A stretch of 64,000 bases of DNA, taken from assembly GCA_949987705.1 (NCBI GenBank), contig OX465282.1, positions 82,572,070 to 82,636,069 of the forward strand, written 5' to 3'. The translations under genes were made by a program, and so were the position numbers. This document shows, piece by piece, positions 22,119 through 32,005 of the stretch. The notes under the pieces are model-generated. The model was not told where the DNA came from. It did not search any database and was given only the letters and a program-made list of their open reading frames with translations. Numbering within the stretch: the stretch's first letter is position 1; each line of letters opens with the position of its first letter. The stretch is from Thereva unica (taxonomy: Eukaryota > Arthropoda > Insecta > Diptera > Therevidae).

Positions 22119-23537
22119 TTAGGTGATACTTTCAAGTAGATTTTTTAGTGGGACTTTGGGGTTGATCTTGCGCTTTGTTTGTTGTTTTTTCTTTTGGCGT
22201 GGTATGGCTTTAGTAGGTGCGGAGGAGGCAGCGCAATCAGATTCAGATAGAGAAGAGGCAGTTTCCATTTTATGTGAGTCTATACCATTTTGAGAAGTTG
22301 AGTTTGTAGGAGAGATAGGAGAGGTAGGTTCGACGAAATTAGAAAATGTGCTAGGAGCTTGGGTGTGGAGAGTTGTAAGCGAGTGAGAGTGGTTATTGGG
22401 TAAGATGGGTGAACTGTTGGCAGATTGAATTGTAGTCGGTGCGTTTTTAGAGTGAGTAACGGAGGGTTGAAAGGCGTTATGCGAGGATGCAGCAGGTTTC
22501 GTAGGGGCTTGAGGTAAAACAAGGGAAGCGGGTTTGCCAGTGGTAGTTGAAAGGGTGGAAGAGGGTTGAAGGTTGGATACAGTAGGTGTTGTAAGGGTGG
22601 CATTTGAAATAGCCGAAGAGTATAAAATATTGGGGTCAGTGGAGGTAAGCTTTAAATGCTCGAAGTAACGCTGTCTAGCTTCGTACCTGGAGCACTTGTA
22701 TTTAGTTTGAATTTTGAGGACTTCCTTGGCTTCCATATATTTTGGGCAGTCATTTGCACCGGATGTGTGTGAGTCAACTTCACAATTAATGCAAAAGATT
22801 CTGGTCCAATCGCCTTGATGAGGAGGGTAGCCACATGAGGGGCATAATTCATTGCCAGAGCAGCGAATAGTGGTGTGCCCAATTCGTTGGCACTTGCGAC
22901 AGCGCATAGGATTCGGGAAAAATTCCCTAACTTTTACCAGCTCGAACCCAATTTCAATCTTTTCAGGAAGTGTGAAGCGGTTGAAAGTAAGGAAAATTAG
23001 GCCGGAAGGGATATCTTTATCACCATCTTTCCTGGTATGAATTCTAACGTCAGAGACGTCGTATTTAGCAAGGCCGTCAATTATTTCTTTGGGGGAAAGA
23101 TGAGCGATGGAGCGGCAGTAGATGGTACCTCTGGTTTGGTTTAGTTTTTCGTGGAACGTTATGTTCACTGGAATAGAACCTGGTAAAACCTTTGTCGCAG
23201 TAAATTTCTCAGCTATCTGTTGGTTATCACATAATAATATCAGAGAACCGTCATGCAGCCATGAGTACTTAGAGTATTGTTTACTAATACCATCGACAGC
23301 CAACTTCAAAAGAAAAGCGTTTTCCTCTCTTAGAGTTTTGTTGAGCTTACACGATTGCAGTGTGATGAATTTTGCCGGGTTTGTGAGCTGTTGAGTGGGC
23401 AGAGGTGGGAAGTCAAAAAGTGTGGAGGGCGAAGCAAATGTCGTAAGTTCATGTTTAGAACGTCTTTTTTTGGGAGTAGGCTGATGCAGGTCAGCCAAAG
23501 GGGCAAAACGGTTAGACCCTCCAGGGTCGGGGCCCAT
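22119..23537 (-). CDS. I-like LINE ORF1: gag-like nucleic-acid-binding protein
   Basis: The 472-codon frame encodes the RNA-binding protein that packages LINE RNA. It begins MGPDPGGSNRFAPLAD. A central domain of about 80 residues (VNITFHEKLNQTRGTIYCRS ... LIFLTFNRFTLPEKI) resembles the RRM-like part of insect ORF1 proteins. It is followed by CCHC-type knuckles CRKCQRIGHTTIRCSGNELC, CPSCGYPPHQ and FCINCEVDSHTSGANDCPKY. The C-terminal third is rich in S, T, P and Q and ends in a basic cluster RQKKKQQTKRKI. The stop lies immediately before the ORF2 frame, so ORF2 may be translated by reinitiation. The frame is undamaged. Confidence 0.85.
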   Translation of the reverse strand: MGPDPGGSNRFAPLADLHQPTPKKRRSKHELTTFASPSTLFDFPPLPTQQLTNPAKFITLQSCKLNKTLREENAFLLKLAVDGISKQYSKYSWLHDGSLILLCDNQQIAEKFTATKVLPGSIPVNITFHEKLNQTRGTIYCRSIAHLSPKEIIDGLAKYDVSDVRIHTRKDGDKDIPSGLIFLTFNRFTLPEKIEIGFELVKVREFFPNPMRCRKCQRIGHTTIRCSGNELCPSCGYPPHQGDWTRIFCINCEVDSHTSGANDCPKYMEAKEVLKIQTKYKCSRYEARQRYFEHLKLTSTDPNILYSSAISNATLTTPTVSNLQPSSTLSTTTGKPASLVLPQAPTKPAASSHNAFQPSVTHSKNAPTTIQSANSSPILPNNHSHSLTTLHTQAPSTFSNFVEPTSPISPTNSTSQNGIDSHKMETASSLSESDCAASSAPTKAIPRQKKKQQTKRKINPKVPLKNLLESIT

Positions 23538-24110
23538 ATTGGAGATTATACCCCAAAATAAGAAATTACAAAAACTTGAGAGAAAAAAAAAACAATTAAA
23601 GCTAAATTAAATTAAAAAAAAAAACTTAGCTGGGAAAATAAAGCAGAAAACCGCAATTAATTCTGAGCACTGACGCACAGTCAAGTAAATAGAAAAAAAA
23701 CACACAAACTGGTTTGTACACCGTTATCACTGCTCACTGATTTGAATAATCACTGCTCTGATCAAGAACTCGCAAGCGACTGGAATGTTATTTATATTCA
23801 AAAAAACACAACGCAAAGTAAAAATTAAAAAAATCAAAATCAAACACATTTCATGCAACATTAAAAATAGTACTTACCAAAAATCCCAAGAACACCACAG
23901 ACACAAGAATATTAATATATTATTAACATACTATATTACTATATAGTTATAGATTATAGATTTATTTCTAATTATATATATTTATTTACTCGCAGAACGC
24001 AACTGCACCGAAAAACTAACTAATCAGAACTGGTAAAATTTCCTGAAATTGTGAAATAGAAAACGAATTGTACTTCTGAGAATACCAGCTATATTCAACC
24101 ACTCCATAAT
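23538..24110. other. I-like LINE 5' end and right interior of the EnSpm-like transposon
   Basis: 23538-23780 is the LINE 5' UTR. 23781-23794 is the second copy of its target duplication. 23795-24110 is AT-rich EnSpm sequence, probably the promoter-side region of the transposase gene displaced by the LINE. I see no gene here. Confidence 0.6.
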
Positions 24111-24531
24111 AGTCCAGTCAAATTAGGGTTTCACCTCGGAATTTGAGGTAATAAGCTGAAAATTGGCATGAAGCTTTGTTTTGGCATTTTACATGATGTG
24201 TCAAAAGTCACATATAATCTCGTGTCCGCGTCTTGAGATATTAGAGGTCAAAGGTCACAAAAATCAGTTTTTCGCAAATATCTCGTAAATTATCGGCTTT
24301 ACGCAAATTTTGGTTGAGTAAACTTTGTTCATTAGACAAATCTGCATAAAACTGTTTTGTACAGAATTTACGTAGAATCAATAGTTTTCGAGATATGGGG
24401 CTGAGAAAACTCGAGCATCGCGCTGCATTCTTTTCCTCACCACCTTGGAAGTAGAACTCAAGCAGCCTTTTTGCATGGTATCCCCAGTAGGCCTAGTCCA
24501 TAGGTTACAGGTTATGAAATCATTTTATTGA

Positions 24532-24726
24532 TTATCTCTCTAACTCTTCTATTTCCACTTCTTTCATATTGCCATCTTCATCTGTAATCATCTCAGAAGA
24601 GAATAATGAAAGGTGGTCGGCGTTATCATCGTTCAACTCAGGGTTAATGGGTGTATCCTCGGACATTGAATTGAGACACGACGGGTCCCGACAAGAGCCA
24701 TACGCTGCGGAACATAACAATTTCAC
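24532..24726 (-). CDS. Short acidic reading frame carried in the inverted arm
   Basis: The 64-codon frame runs outward and contains MSEDTPINPELNDDNADHLS and MITDEDGNMKEVEIEELER before the stop. The right arm has the same stretch at about 27330-27462 but lacks about 10 bases (CGAGGATACA), shifting the start. It may be the C-terminal exon of a lost gene or incidental to arm duplication. I do not recognise it. Confidence 0.35.
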   Translation of the reverse strand: MKLLCSAAYGSCRDPSCLNSMSEDTPINPELNDDNADHLSLFSSEMITDEDGNMKEVEIEELER

Positions 24727-24847
24727 TTTTCTGCAAATATCTCGCTTTCTATGCTTTAAATGATATTTTCATTTATAGTAACAGTTCAAAATTGTTTATA
24801 CTATTAACCATTTTGGAGATAGCGAGACATTATCTGAAGCCAGTGAA

Positions 24848-25549
24848 TTGGAAGTGTGGCTTTCCGAAGCGACCCACAAATATGATAGCATCATTGTCGG
24901 AGGTGACTTTAACGTAAATATCTTATCCCACAGTTCTTTGTGCAATAACTTCCTAACTTTTTTCAAAACTTTTGGCCTGAAACCTGTCAATCAACTTCCA
25001 ACGTACTGCAGCACTCCTAATCCATCCTTGTTGGACATCTTCTTCGTGTCGGACATAGAAAATGTCTTGTTCCATAACCAGATTAGCCCACCAAGTTATC
25101 TTGATCATGACATCCTATATCTTTCCCTAAACCTCGCAGTCGTAAGCAGTGGGGTAAAAACCCTCTCCTACCGTGACTATAGGGCCATTAACACTCCTGA
25201 GCTGTTACAAGAGTGTTCCTCACTTTCCTGGGACAACGTTTTCCGCATTCATGATATTGACGACCAAGTAGCACACTTTACCCTTCTGTGCAAGCACCTG
25301 CTCGAGTCATTTGCTCCAACAAAAGTTAAACGCATACTTCCCTCTACCTCACCCTGGTTCTCCTCTCAAATAAAACGTCTCATATCTGAGAGAGAATACC
25401 TGTTTAGAAGATATAAGAAAAATAAAACTGAAGCGAATCTTAGGGCCTACAAAGCTATCAGGAATGTCGTTACCTCGACTATCCGCCGAGCAAAACTGAA
25501 GTTCTTTTCGGCTAAACTTAGTCCCACACTACTCTCAAAGAAATTTTGA
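24848..25549 (+). pseudogene. LINE endonuclease C-terminal fragment
   Basis: The frame shows SIIVGGDFNVNILS, PVNQLPTYCSTPNPSLLDIF, SYLDHDILYLSL (the catalytic SDH appears as LDH) and KRLISEREYLFRRYKKNKTE, as in Jockey/CR1-type endonuclease tails. It ends in a TGA at 25549. The downstream frame continues ANVKKLGIHGDACIPQ... and leads into the RT after an internal deletion. Confidence 0.8.
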
Positions 25550-25684
25550 GCTAACGTAAAGAAACTTGGTATCCATGGTGATGCTTGTATACCCCAGAGC
25601 AGCCTTACTGCAAACGAACTAAATAACTATTTTACCACGATTGCCAACAATACCGGTACCCATCCCCGAATAATCCCTCTGATT

Positions 25685-26964
25685 ATCGCCCCATCAGTAT
25701 CCTATGTTTCTTAGGCAAAGTATTAGAGAAACTAATGTCATGGCAAATCCAGGCCTACTGTGAAATGTGGTCTCTTTTGTCGTGTACACAGTCCGGTTTC
25801 CGCAAAAGCAGTAGCTGCGAAACTGCGCTACTAAAGGTAACTACTGACCTTCGAATTGCTCTCGATCGTGATGAGGTTGCATTTCTGGTGCTTCTAGACT
25901 TCAGCAAAGCTTTTGATAGTGTCAGTCATAAGCTTCTTGAAACTAAACTATCAGACTATCTGGGTTTCTCCCCCTCAGCCATCTCCTTAATTCGGAATTA
26001 CTTAAGTAACCGTTTCCAAAATGTGTGGTTTCAAGATTCTATCTCTGATCCATCACCAATTACATGTGGGGTCCCGCAGGGCTCGATTCTAGGGCCATTA
26101 CTGTTCAGCATCCACATTAATGATATCTGTAACTCTGTTATAGATTGCAAACTTCACATGTATGCGGACGACGTTCAGATTTATTTAAATAGCCCTCTGG
26201 GACTGGTAGAAAACTGTGTGTACAACATCAATGCTGACCTTGAGCGAATATATCAATGGTCATTATCAAATAAGTTACATCTAAATGCCGCCAAGTCTAC
26301 ATGCATTGCTATGTACAGGAGTGAGTTAGACACCTCTTATTTACCGTCTATTACGCTTATACAAACAACCTTACCCTACCAGCCACGAGTCAAGAACCTT
26401 GGTGTTTACCTGAACACACAACTAACCTGCTGTGATCAAACCGATCATACCTTATCCAAAATTTACAACAAATTGCGCCGCCTCTGGCTGTTTGCCTCCA
26501 TTTTGCCTATAGGTGCTCGGTCAAAGCTTATCAAAACCTTAGTTCTCCCTCACTTCACTTACGCTAGCTCAGTTTTCCCGTCCCCTGACGCCTCTTGCCG
26601 GGCCAAACTAAACGTCGCCTTTAACAATTGCACCAGGTTCGTATATAACCTCCGCAGATTTGACCATATAAGCCCATACCGCTCTTCTATTCTGGGGTGC
26701 AGGCTCGACGAATACCTTTCCGTCAAGGCAGCAGTTTTCATATATAAACTTCAGCGCAATGAACGTCCGTCATACCTCCTTGAGTATCTTCAACGCGGTC
26801 ATACAGCAAGAAAAATACTTTTCATCCCGCCAAGAGTCCATCACCTAGTTGGGCAAAGGTCCTTTTTTGTTCACTACCTCTGCCTGTGGAACAATCTACC
26901 ACACACCATACAGAGTGCGAGGTCTTCAAATACCTTACTAGCCAATAATCTTCCATCAAATTAA
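25685..26964 (+). pseudogene. LINE reverse transcriptase fragment
   Basis: This fragment begins SDYRPISILCFLGKVLEKLM (partly out of frame before 25735). It continues TQSGFRKSSSCETALLKVTT, VAFLVLLDFSKAFDSVSHKL, PITCGVPQGSILGPLLFSIH, KLHMYADDVQIYLN and the C-terminal block RPSYLLEYLQRGHTARK, ending at a TAA at 26964. The catalytic YADD is intact. The missing upstream RT block marks it as defective. Confidence 0.85.
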
Positions 26965-28011
26965 ATTAAATTAAATTATTTCTTTTGATTAATAAATTCT
27001 TTTTCTTTCTCTTTTTCCTTCTTTTCCCTATTTATTAAGTAACATTTAGTTTAACCGTTAGTTTTTATTTATTATAGTTATATACACATGAATTTTTTCC
27101 CCCATTTTTTTTAATGTACATGCGTATCAAGCGTGATAAGATTATAATTATCTTGATGTACTTACATAAATTTGAATAAATAAATAAATTTTTGGCCAAA
27201 ACAAAGGTTCATGCCAATTTTCAGCTTATTACCTCTCATTCCGAGATCAAACTGTAATTTGACAAGTAAATGCAGAAAAGTGAAATTGTTATGTTCCGTA
27301 GCGTATGGCTCTTGTCGGGACCCGTCGTGTCTCAATTCAATGTCCCATTAACCCTGAGTTGAACGATGATAACGCCGACCACCTTTCATTATTCTCTTCT
27401 GAGATGATTACAGATGAAGATGGCAATATGAAAGAAGTGGAAATAGAAGAGTTAGAGAGATAATCAATAAAATGATTTCATAACCTGTAACCTATGGACT
27501 AGGCCTACTGGGGATACCATGCAAAAAGGCTGCTTGAGTTCTACTTCCAAGGTGGTGAGGAAAAGAATGCAGCGCGATGCTCGAGTTTTCTCAGCCCCAT
27601 ATCTCGAAAACTATTGATTCTACGTAAATTCTGTACAAGACAGTTTTATGCAGATTTGTCTAATGAACAAAGTTTACTCAACCAAAATTTGCGTAAAGCC
27701 GATAATTTACGAGATATTTGCGAAAAACTGATTTTTGTGACCTTTGACCTCTAATATCTCAAGACGCGGACACGAGATTATATGTGACTTTTGACACCTC
27801 ATGTAAAATGCCAAAACAAAGCTTCATGCCAATTTTCAGCTTATTACCTCAAATTCCGAGGTTGACCCCTTTTTTTGCCTTATTTGACTGGACTATAAAG
27901 AAATTATACATATTAATTTAGAAAAACTCCGTTCGTGCTCTCTTCGGACCTCATTTGGAGTGCTCCAATTCCCCTCCCTTGGGGAGCACTCCCAATTTTT
28001 CCCGCTGGGTT

Positions 28012-28065
28012 ATAATTCACAATAGATTGCAGTAATGATAATCTTATTTTGATATAATATTAACA
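28012..28065 (-). repeat. Copia 5' LTR, remaining piece
   Basis: This completes the LTR interrupted at 5660 and ends ATTAACA. It differs from the 3' LTR by a few substitutions (GATTGCAGTAATGATAATC against GATGGCAGTAATGGTAATC). Confidence 0.85.
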
Positions 28066-29180
28066 GTTTGTACTCAAGCACCGTTAGTTTGGAATGAGCC
28101 TTGGACCATATCGTTATTAGATGATTGATTAGGAATAGAGCGACTGTTTTTAAGAAAGTACGAATGACATTTAGACTGGGGATCTCAGAGGCATATGTTT
28201 CAGGGGCCATGGGAGCCGAATCTATGGCGGATTGTTTTACTACGGTTGGCCTTGGTACCGCTTGAAGTGGTACTATTATATATTTACTAGTTGGGACCAG
28301 TGTTAGGTTAAGTGCGGATATGGACACTGGGATGTTGGTACTGTGGAGAATGCTTACCGGAACTGTGTCCTTTCCCTTGGGTTAAAGGCTATTTGAGAGA
28401 AATACGCCGGGTTTTAGTTCCTGAGACAGACAGACCATTTCTTGCTCTAGGTTTAGCGGCACTGTGATTATTTGTTGGGTACGGCCGGCACTCGTGTCGC
28501 CAGTCCCAATTCTATCTTAGTACATATAGGTTACCTTTGACTTTCGATTTTGTCAGTCGACCTTTGGGTTTTGCAGTCAGCCTCCAGGTTAGGGGCCTTG
28601 GAGACAGTATGGGTTTCCATACTGTGTCTCACTTCGACTGCCCGTTCTTTGGGCGAATGCTCGTCGAATGTCAATGGAACGCTAAACTCTTCGGGGTTTG
28701 TCATTGTACGAAGGAAATTCAAGCTTCGGTTAGGCCCTTCTACGTGGCAATTGTCCGAGATGAAATCGTATCCTAGTAGTACGTCGTTCAGAAAGTCTGG
28801 TGTATCCTCTACTACCTGGAAAGAGCTAGGGATTTTAGTGGGGAGGTCGAAATTTCCGTGACAGCTCCCTATGGTTTCTGTAGTTCCGGCAGGGGTTAGG
28901 AGGGTGCATTTTTCTTCCTGATTTATTTTGACCTGGGATTTAAGCCTATTTTGTTTGATGACGCTTACCTCAGCGCCGGTGTCCACTACTAATTTGACTT
29001 TGCCGTTACGGCTGATATCTAGGGGTAAGGTACATAGCTAGTGGAATTTTGACTCGGGGCGACTGAGGTGTACCCTTGGGAGTGAGTGGACTTATTGTTG
29101 TCGGGCCAGGGAATTTTGGCTCGACGGCTCGGCGTTTCCCTGCTGCTTTTCTTCCCACATTCTCTTCTGAGCGAAAGGTC
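28066..29180 (-). pseudogene. Gypsy1 nucleocapsid remnant, protease and protease-RT linker
   Basis: This is the upstream half of Gypsy1 pol. The aspartic protease (28531-29040) carries GKVKLVVDTGAEVSVIKQNR with the catalytic DTG, and VLLGYDFISDNCHV, the usual second conserved block. A one-base shift near 29030 separates it from a basic stretch (EENVGRKAAGKRRAVEPKFP). Between 28066 and 28530 the frame VPTSKYIIVPLQAVPRPTVV ... AHSKLTVLE leads toward the RT and is cut by Copia, resuming at 1346. An in-frame stop or shift lies near 28380-28530. A protease in this orientation joins the RT at 0.25-1.35 kb into a single element. Confidence 0.8.
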
Positions 29181-29731
29181 AACAAAGAAAAACAACTACA
29201 AAAATTCAATGTCAAAAAACAATTTCACTTTATTTATTTCCACTGTCCATATTACGATTAATAATTTTACTTTATTTTATTTTTACACGATTAATAATTT
29301 TATTTTATTTTATTTTTACACGATTAATAATTTTACTTTATTTTATTTTTACACGATTACAATAATTACTAATTTTCTTTTATTTTTATTTAATACACAT
29401 CTGCTGGTCAATTGTCGATCGTCCAAGACACCGCGTCACCACTCTACGTTCTGACTGCTCATCGTCGCCTCTGGTCAGATGGTTTTATTATTTCGCCTTT
29501 GTGGGTCAGCATGATGCCGGTTACCTGTTGTTAGGTAATTGCTGGTGATTCCGGGTCACAGTGTCGTTTCGCTGGTTCCAGGTCACAGTGTCGCTTAGCG
29601 TGCACACTTGCCTTTTGAAGATGCAATTGTTTTTCTTTATTTTGCGAGGTTTGTTAATGAAGCGATCACCCAATTTGTTGCTAGTAGAGTACTAGGCCAG
29701 ATTGGGCAACCACTCCATTCTGCCCCCCCTT
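29180..29731 (-). repeat. Probable BEL1 3' LTR with a 33-bp triple repeat
   Basis: The right edge is placed by a polypurine tract: on the minus strand AAAGGGGGGCAGAA precedes TGGAGTGGTTGCCC, the likely LTR start. The left edge near 29180 is where Gypsy1 coding similarity stops; the exact end is uncertain because the 5' LTR is missing. A 33-bp unit starting ACGATTAATAATTTTA is repeated three times at 29254-29352. No sequence elsewhere in the window matches it. Confidence 0.5.
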
Positions 29732-29830
29732 TGAAATCTTCGATTTCAAGATTGAAGTGTGTAGCTGGAATGAAAATTGGTTAGTGTGTTGTGTTCATCT
29801 AGCGGCATTTCCTCCGTGCTAGACGTAGAT

Positions 29831-31870
29831 TCATGGGTTCTTTAGAGGTTTTGAGGCGCCTCGACTCGCCTTACTGCTGAAGCTGTTAAGGGTGGTGGTT
29901 ATGATTTTTATTGGCCTGAGGTGGACAAGGAAGTGGATGGGTAGAGTGAAGTGTGTTGTACCATAGTGTCGAGGTGTTGTATGCTTGCGTATACATTCTC
30001 GTTTGCTTTCTTGTCTTCTGACTCTTGAACTGCGATGGTTGATCTGCTTGATTCCGCAGTGTTTCACCTTAGGCCTTGGTTGCCAATTACCTTTTGTGAG
30101 ATGATTTGTGAGTGTGCTCCATGATGCCGCCACGAGTCGCCAATTCCAGCCGTACTGCTCGTGAATGGTCTGAGCGTTGATAATCATGTTGCATATCTGC
30201 TTGATGATGGTGAAGACAGCGTAAGCGCCTAAGATGGCCAAGTATATTTGTCCTGCGTCGATGGGAAATGTCCACAGTCGTTCCTTGACTACCTGCATTG
30301 CGCTGTGTATAGCCCCGGGAGTTAATAAGTTCAACACGTCTACTTCCTGGTGGTCTACATTGATTCCAAGTAGTCGTTGAGCTATGATGTTGTTTATGGC
30401 TTGTTGTTCTGACGGATACATCACTTGTCTTCGAAGGTCTTCTAGTGCTTCTGTGGAGTATATACCTGCTCTCATTAGGTCTCCTGAGTCTTCGTATTTC
30501 CAATCGATGGTACTTGACGGTTTTAGCGTGTTCGGTGTGCGTATTCTATGGATTGCTGGACTGAGTCCGTACCATTCTCCTAAAATATGGTATCCTGAAG
30601 TCATTAAGGGTGAACATGCTACTTCTGTGCCGAATTCTTGGATCAGATGGGTCCTTGGAGTCATGAAGAAACTTTGTTGGAGTAGGTAACAGGAAGTTCG
30701 TTGTAGCATTTAGAAATTTGTCTGATAGCGACCTCTACTGCTTGGCATTTGATAACGTATATGATTTCTCCTCGTTGTACTGCTGTGTAGCCTCGTTCCT
30801 TCATGTAGCGTAACGCGAATTCGGCTGGATTATGGGATGCGATACTAAGTTGTGTCTGCAGGACCTCTCTTTCTAGCTCACATCGTCGAGTTACCAGGTT
30901 AATATATAACAAATTTTGAGTTGACATAGGTCAATATGTCTAGGTTCCTTGCGTTCGTGGGATGCTTTGTGAAAAAGTACTCACTTGATGTTTTGGGTAC
31001 AATGATCAGTCTTGGATGCTCCGTTTGAAAACCCTTGAATCGGCATACCGTTATGTCTTTCTTTATCTCTAGTGCGAAGATGAATTCTTCTGTATTTACA
31101 GTGTAGACCACGCTGCCTCCTTTGGTTCCTTTGTTTTAATTTTCAACGGTTAATTTATCTGCTCGTCCTTGCCATAATATAACATATTTTGTTTCCTCGC
31201 ATGCCGTGTTTGGAATGATGTCCTAGAAGCTTCTGCCGTCCTCGGGATCAGTGCAGTAGCCATCGAGATATGTGCATATTATGTTGTTGCGAATGACAAT
31301 TTTGTTGTGGTGTAGACGGACAGTGCTGCGACAATCTGTGATGGTTAAAGTAATTAATTGTACGACAATTACCTTGTCCCAGTCTTGACCACCACTGCTG
31401 TATCTGATGTCTTGGCAGTTGCCATCATTGTCTAAGCTTCCGGCAATAGTTTCTGAGTATGTGGAGCTGCTATTTGGTGTGATGTCAGCGAAAATTCTTC
31501 CATTAATTAACTGATAGGTTCCACTCTTGTGGATCTTCATGCAGTCCTCTTGACTTATTTCTGCGATGAAGTTACTTAATCCACCTGATACCAGTGATAG
31601 ATGACTAAACATCCCACAGTGGAATATGGACTGTATAATGCTTATTTTGCATTGATACGTCTGGACCACTGCAACTTCGCTTAGTTGCAAAAGCTGTATT
31701 TCTTCCTTTTCATGTCGAGTTTTTGTCTCTTCAAATTGACATTCCGCGACTTCCACTAGAGAAACGGCGCTAATGTTTATGCTGTCGTGTCCGCAGTCGT
31801 AGGCGATTATGGAATTTGCTGTAGCACATAGTCCTAATAAGGAGAGCATTACCACTTTTGTGTTGTACAT
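29831..31870 (-). pseudogene. BEL1 envelope glycoprotein, chuvirus-G-like (broken)
   Basis: This gene encodes a membrane glycoprotein acquired by the retroelement. It starts at 31870 with a signal-peptide-like hydrophobic stretch, followed by a cysteine-rich ectodomain (31223-31850; cysteine pairs near AECQFEE and YQCKISIIQSIFHCGMF). It continues with frame changes at 30899-31111 and 30661-30927, and ends with a C-terminal piece (29831-30709) carrying a transmembrane segment (AILGAYAVFTIIKQI). The YDCG...ISAVSLVEVAECQ pattern and the HCGMFSH block match my memory of glycoproteins of chuvirus-like viruses, which have been found joined to BEL/Pao elements in arthropods. At least three frame breaks exist, so no full product is expected. 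Confidence 0.65.
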
Positions 31871-32005
31871 GTTATCCTGAAATTGATGATAATTTAAATT
31901 CTTATGGCTAATTTTTGAGGAGTTTCTTATTTTCTATTGAGTTGTAGCTTCCTTCTTTCTTATCTTACTTATTTGTTTAACTTTAAGGATTATGATTGGT
32001 TTATC

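Larger units (their letters stand above)
11161..23780 (-). mobile_element. I-like non-LTR retrotransposon (LINE), nearly full length
   Basis: This minus-strand element has a 14-bp target duplication TGGAATGTTATTTA at 11147-11160 and 23781-23794. Its 3' tail is (TAA)n, seen on the plus strand as TTATTATTATTATTATT (11161-11174), the tail type of the Drosophila I factor. ORF1 (22119-23537) encodes a gag-like protein and ORF2 encodes endonuclease, reverse transcriptase and RNase H. Removing the insertions 12982-18008 and 18545-20609 leaves about 5.5 kb, a normal I-element length. ORF2 is disrupted only by the insertions and a few frameshifts. Confidence 0.85.
24817..27187 (+). mobile_element. Jockey/CR1-like LINE, 5'-truncated and internally deleted
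   Basis: The element runs from mid-endonuclease to a tail GAATAAATAAATAAA (27174-27188). Possible target duplication: ATTTTGG at 24810-24816 and ATTTTTGG at 27188-27195. About 60 residues between the endonuclease tail and the RT block YRPISIL are missing near 25665, as the GPDG motif region is absent. Transposition is impossible from this copy. Confidence 0.8.
24111..27894. mobile_element. Long-TIR DNA element (~620-bp arms) hosting a Jockey-like LINE
   Basis: Left arm 24111-24735 and right arm 27271-27894 are inverted copies starting AGTCCAGTCAAATWAGG, with small indels. The flanks read ...CATAA/TAGTCC and GGACTA/TAAAG, compatible with a TAA or TA duplication. Each arm holds a short acidic frame reading outward (left copy 24532-24726). 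Next to the right arm, at about 27196-27263, is an extra diverged copy of the terminal ~70 bases. No transposase is visible; the core is replaced by the LINE at 24817-27187. The superfamily is not determined. Confidence 0.8.
5661..28009 (-). mobile_element. CMC/EnSpm-like DNA transposon with non-CACTA termini
   Basis: The ends are inverted: CCCAGCGGGAAATTGAGTGCTCC at the left and its near-complement at 27984-28009. They flank a 2-bp (TT) duplication inside the Copia LTR. Subterminal palindromes GGAGYRCTCC recur at 5675-5683 (partial), 5801-5810, 27957-27966 and 27983-27992, like the subterminal transposase-binding repeats of EnSpm/CACTA elements. It encodes a tnp2-like transposase (7300-11116) and a DUF4806-like protein (6200-7244), both on the minus strand. 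Subtracting three nested insertions leaves about 4.1 kb. The termini lack CACTA, so the family name rests on the transposase. Confidence 0.75.
1347..28065 (-). mobile_element. Copia (Ty1/Copia) element, LTR to LTR, split by an EnSpm-like transposon
   Basis: This minus-strand Copia has a 3' LTR (1347-1487), gag-pol remnant (1556-5442), leader, primer site (5561-5573) and a 5' LTR in two pieces (5574-5660 and 28012-28065). Without the 22-kb insertion it is about 4.4 kb. The two LTRs match closely over about 141 bp and end TGTT.../...TACA (the 3' copy has TTTT through a point change). It sits in Gypsy1 pol. The flanks share ACTCAAGCACCGTTAG on both sides (1331-1346, 28072-28087), longer than the 5-bp duplication expected of Copia. 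Coding breaks show it is inactive. Confidence 0.9.
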
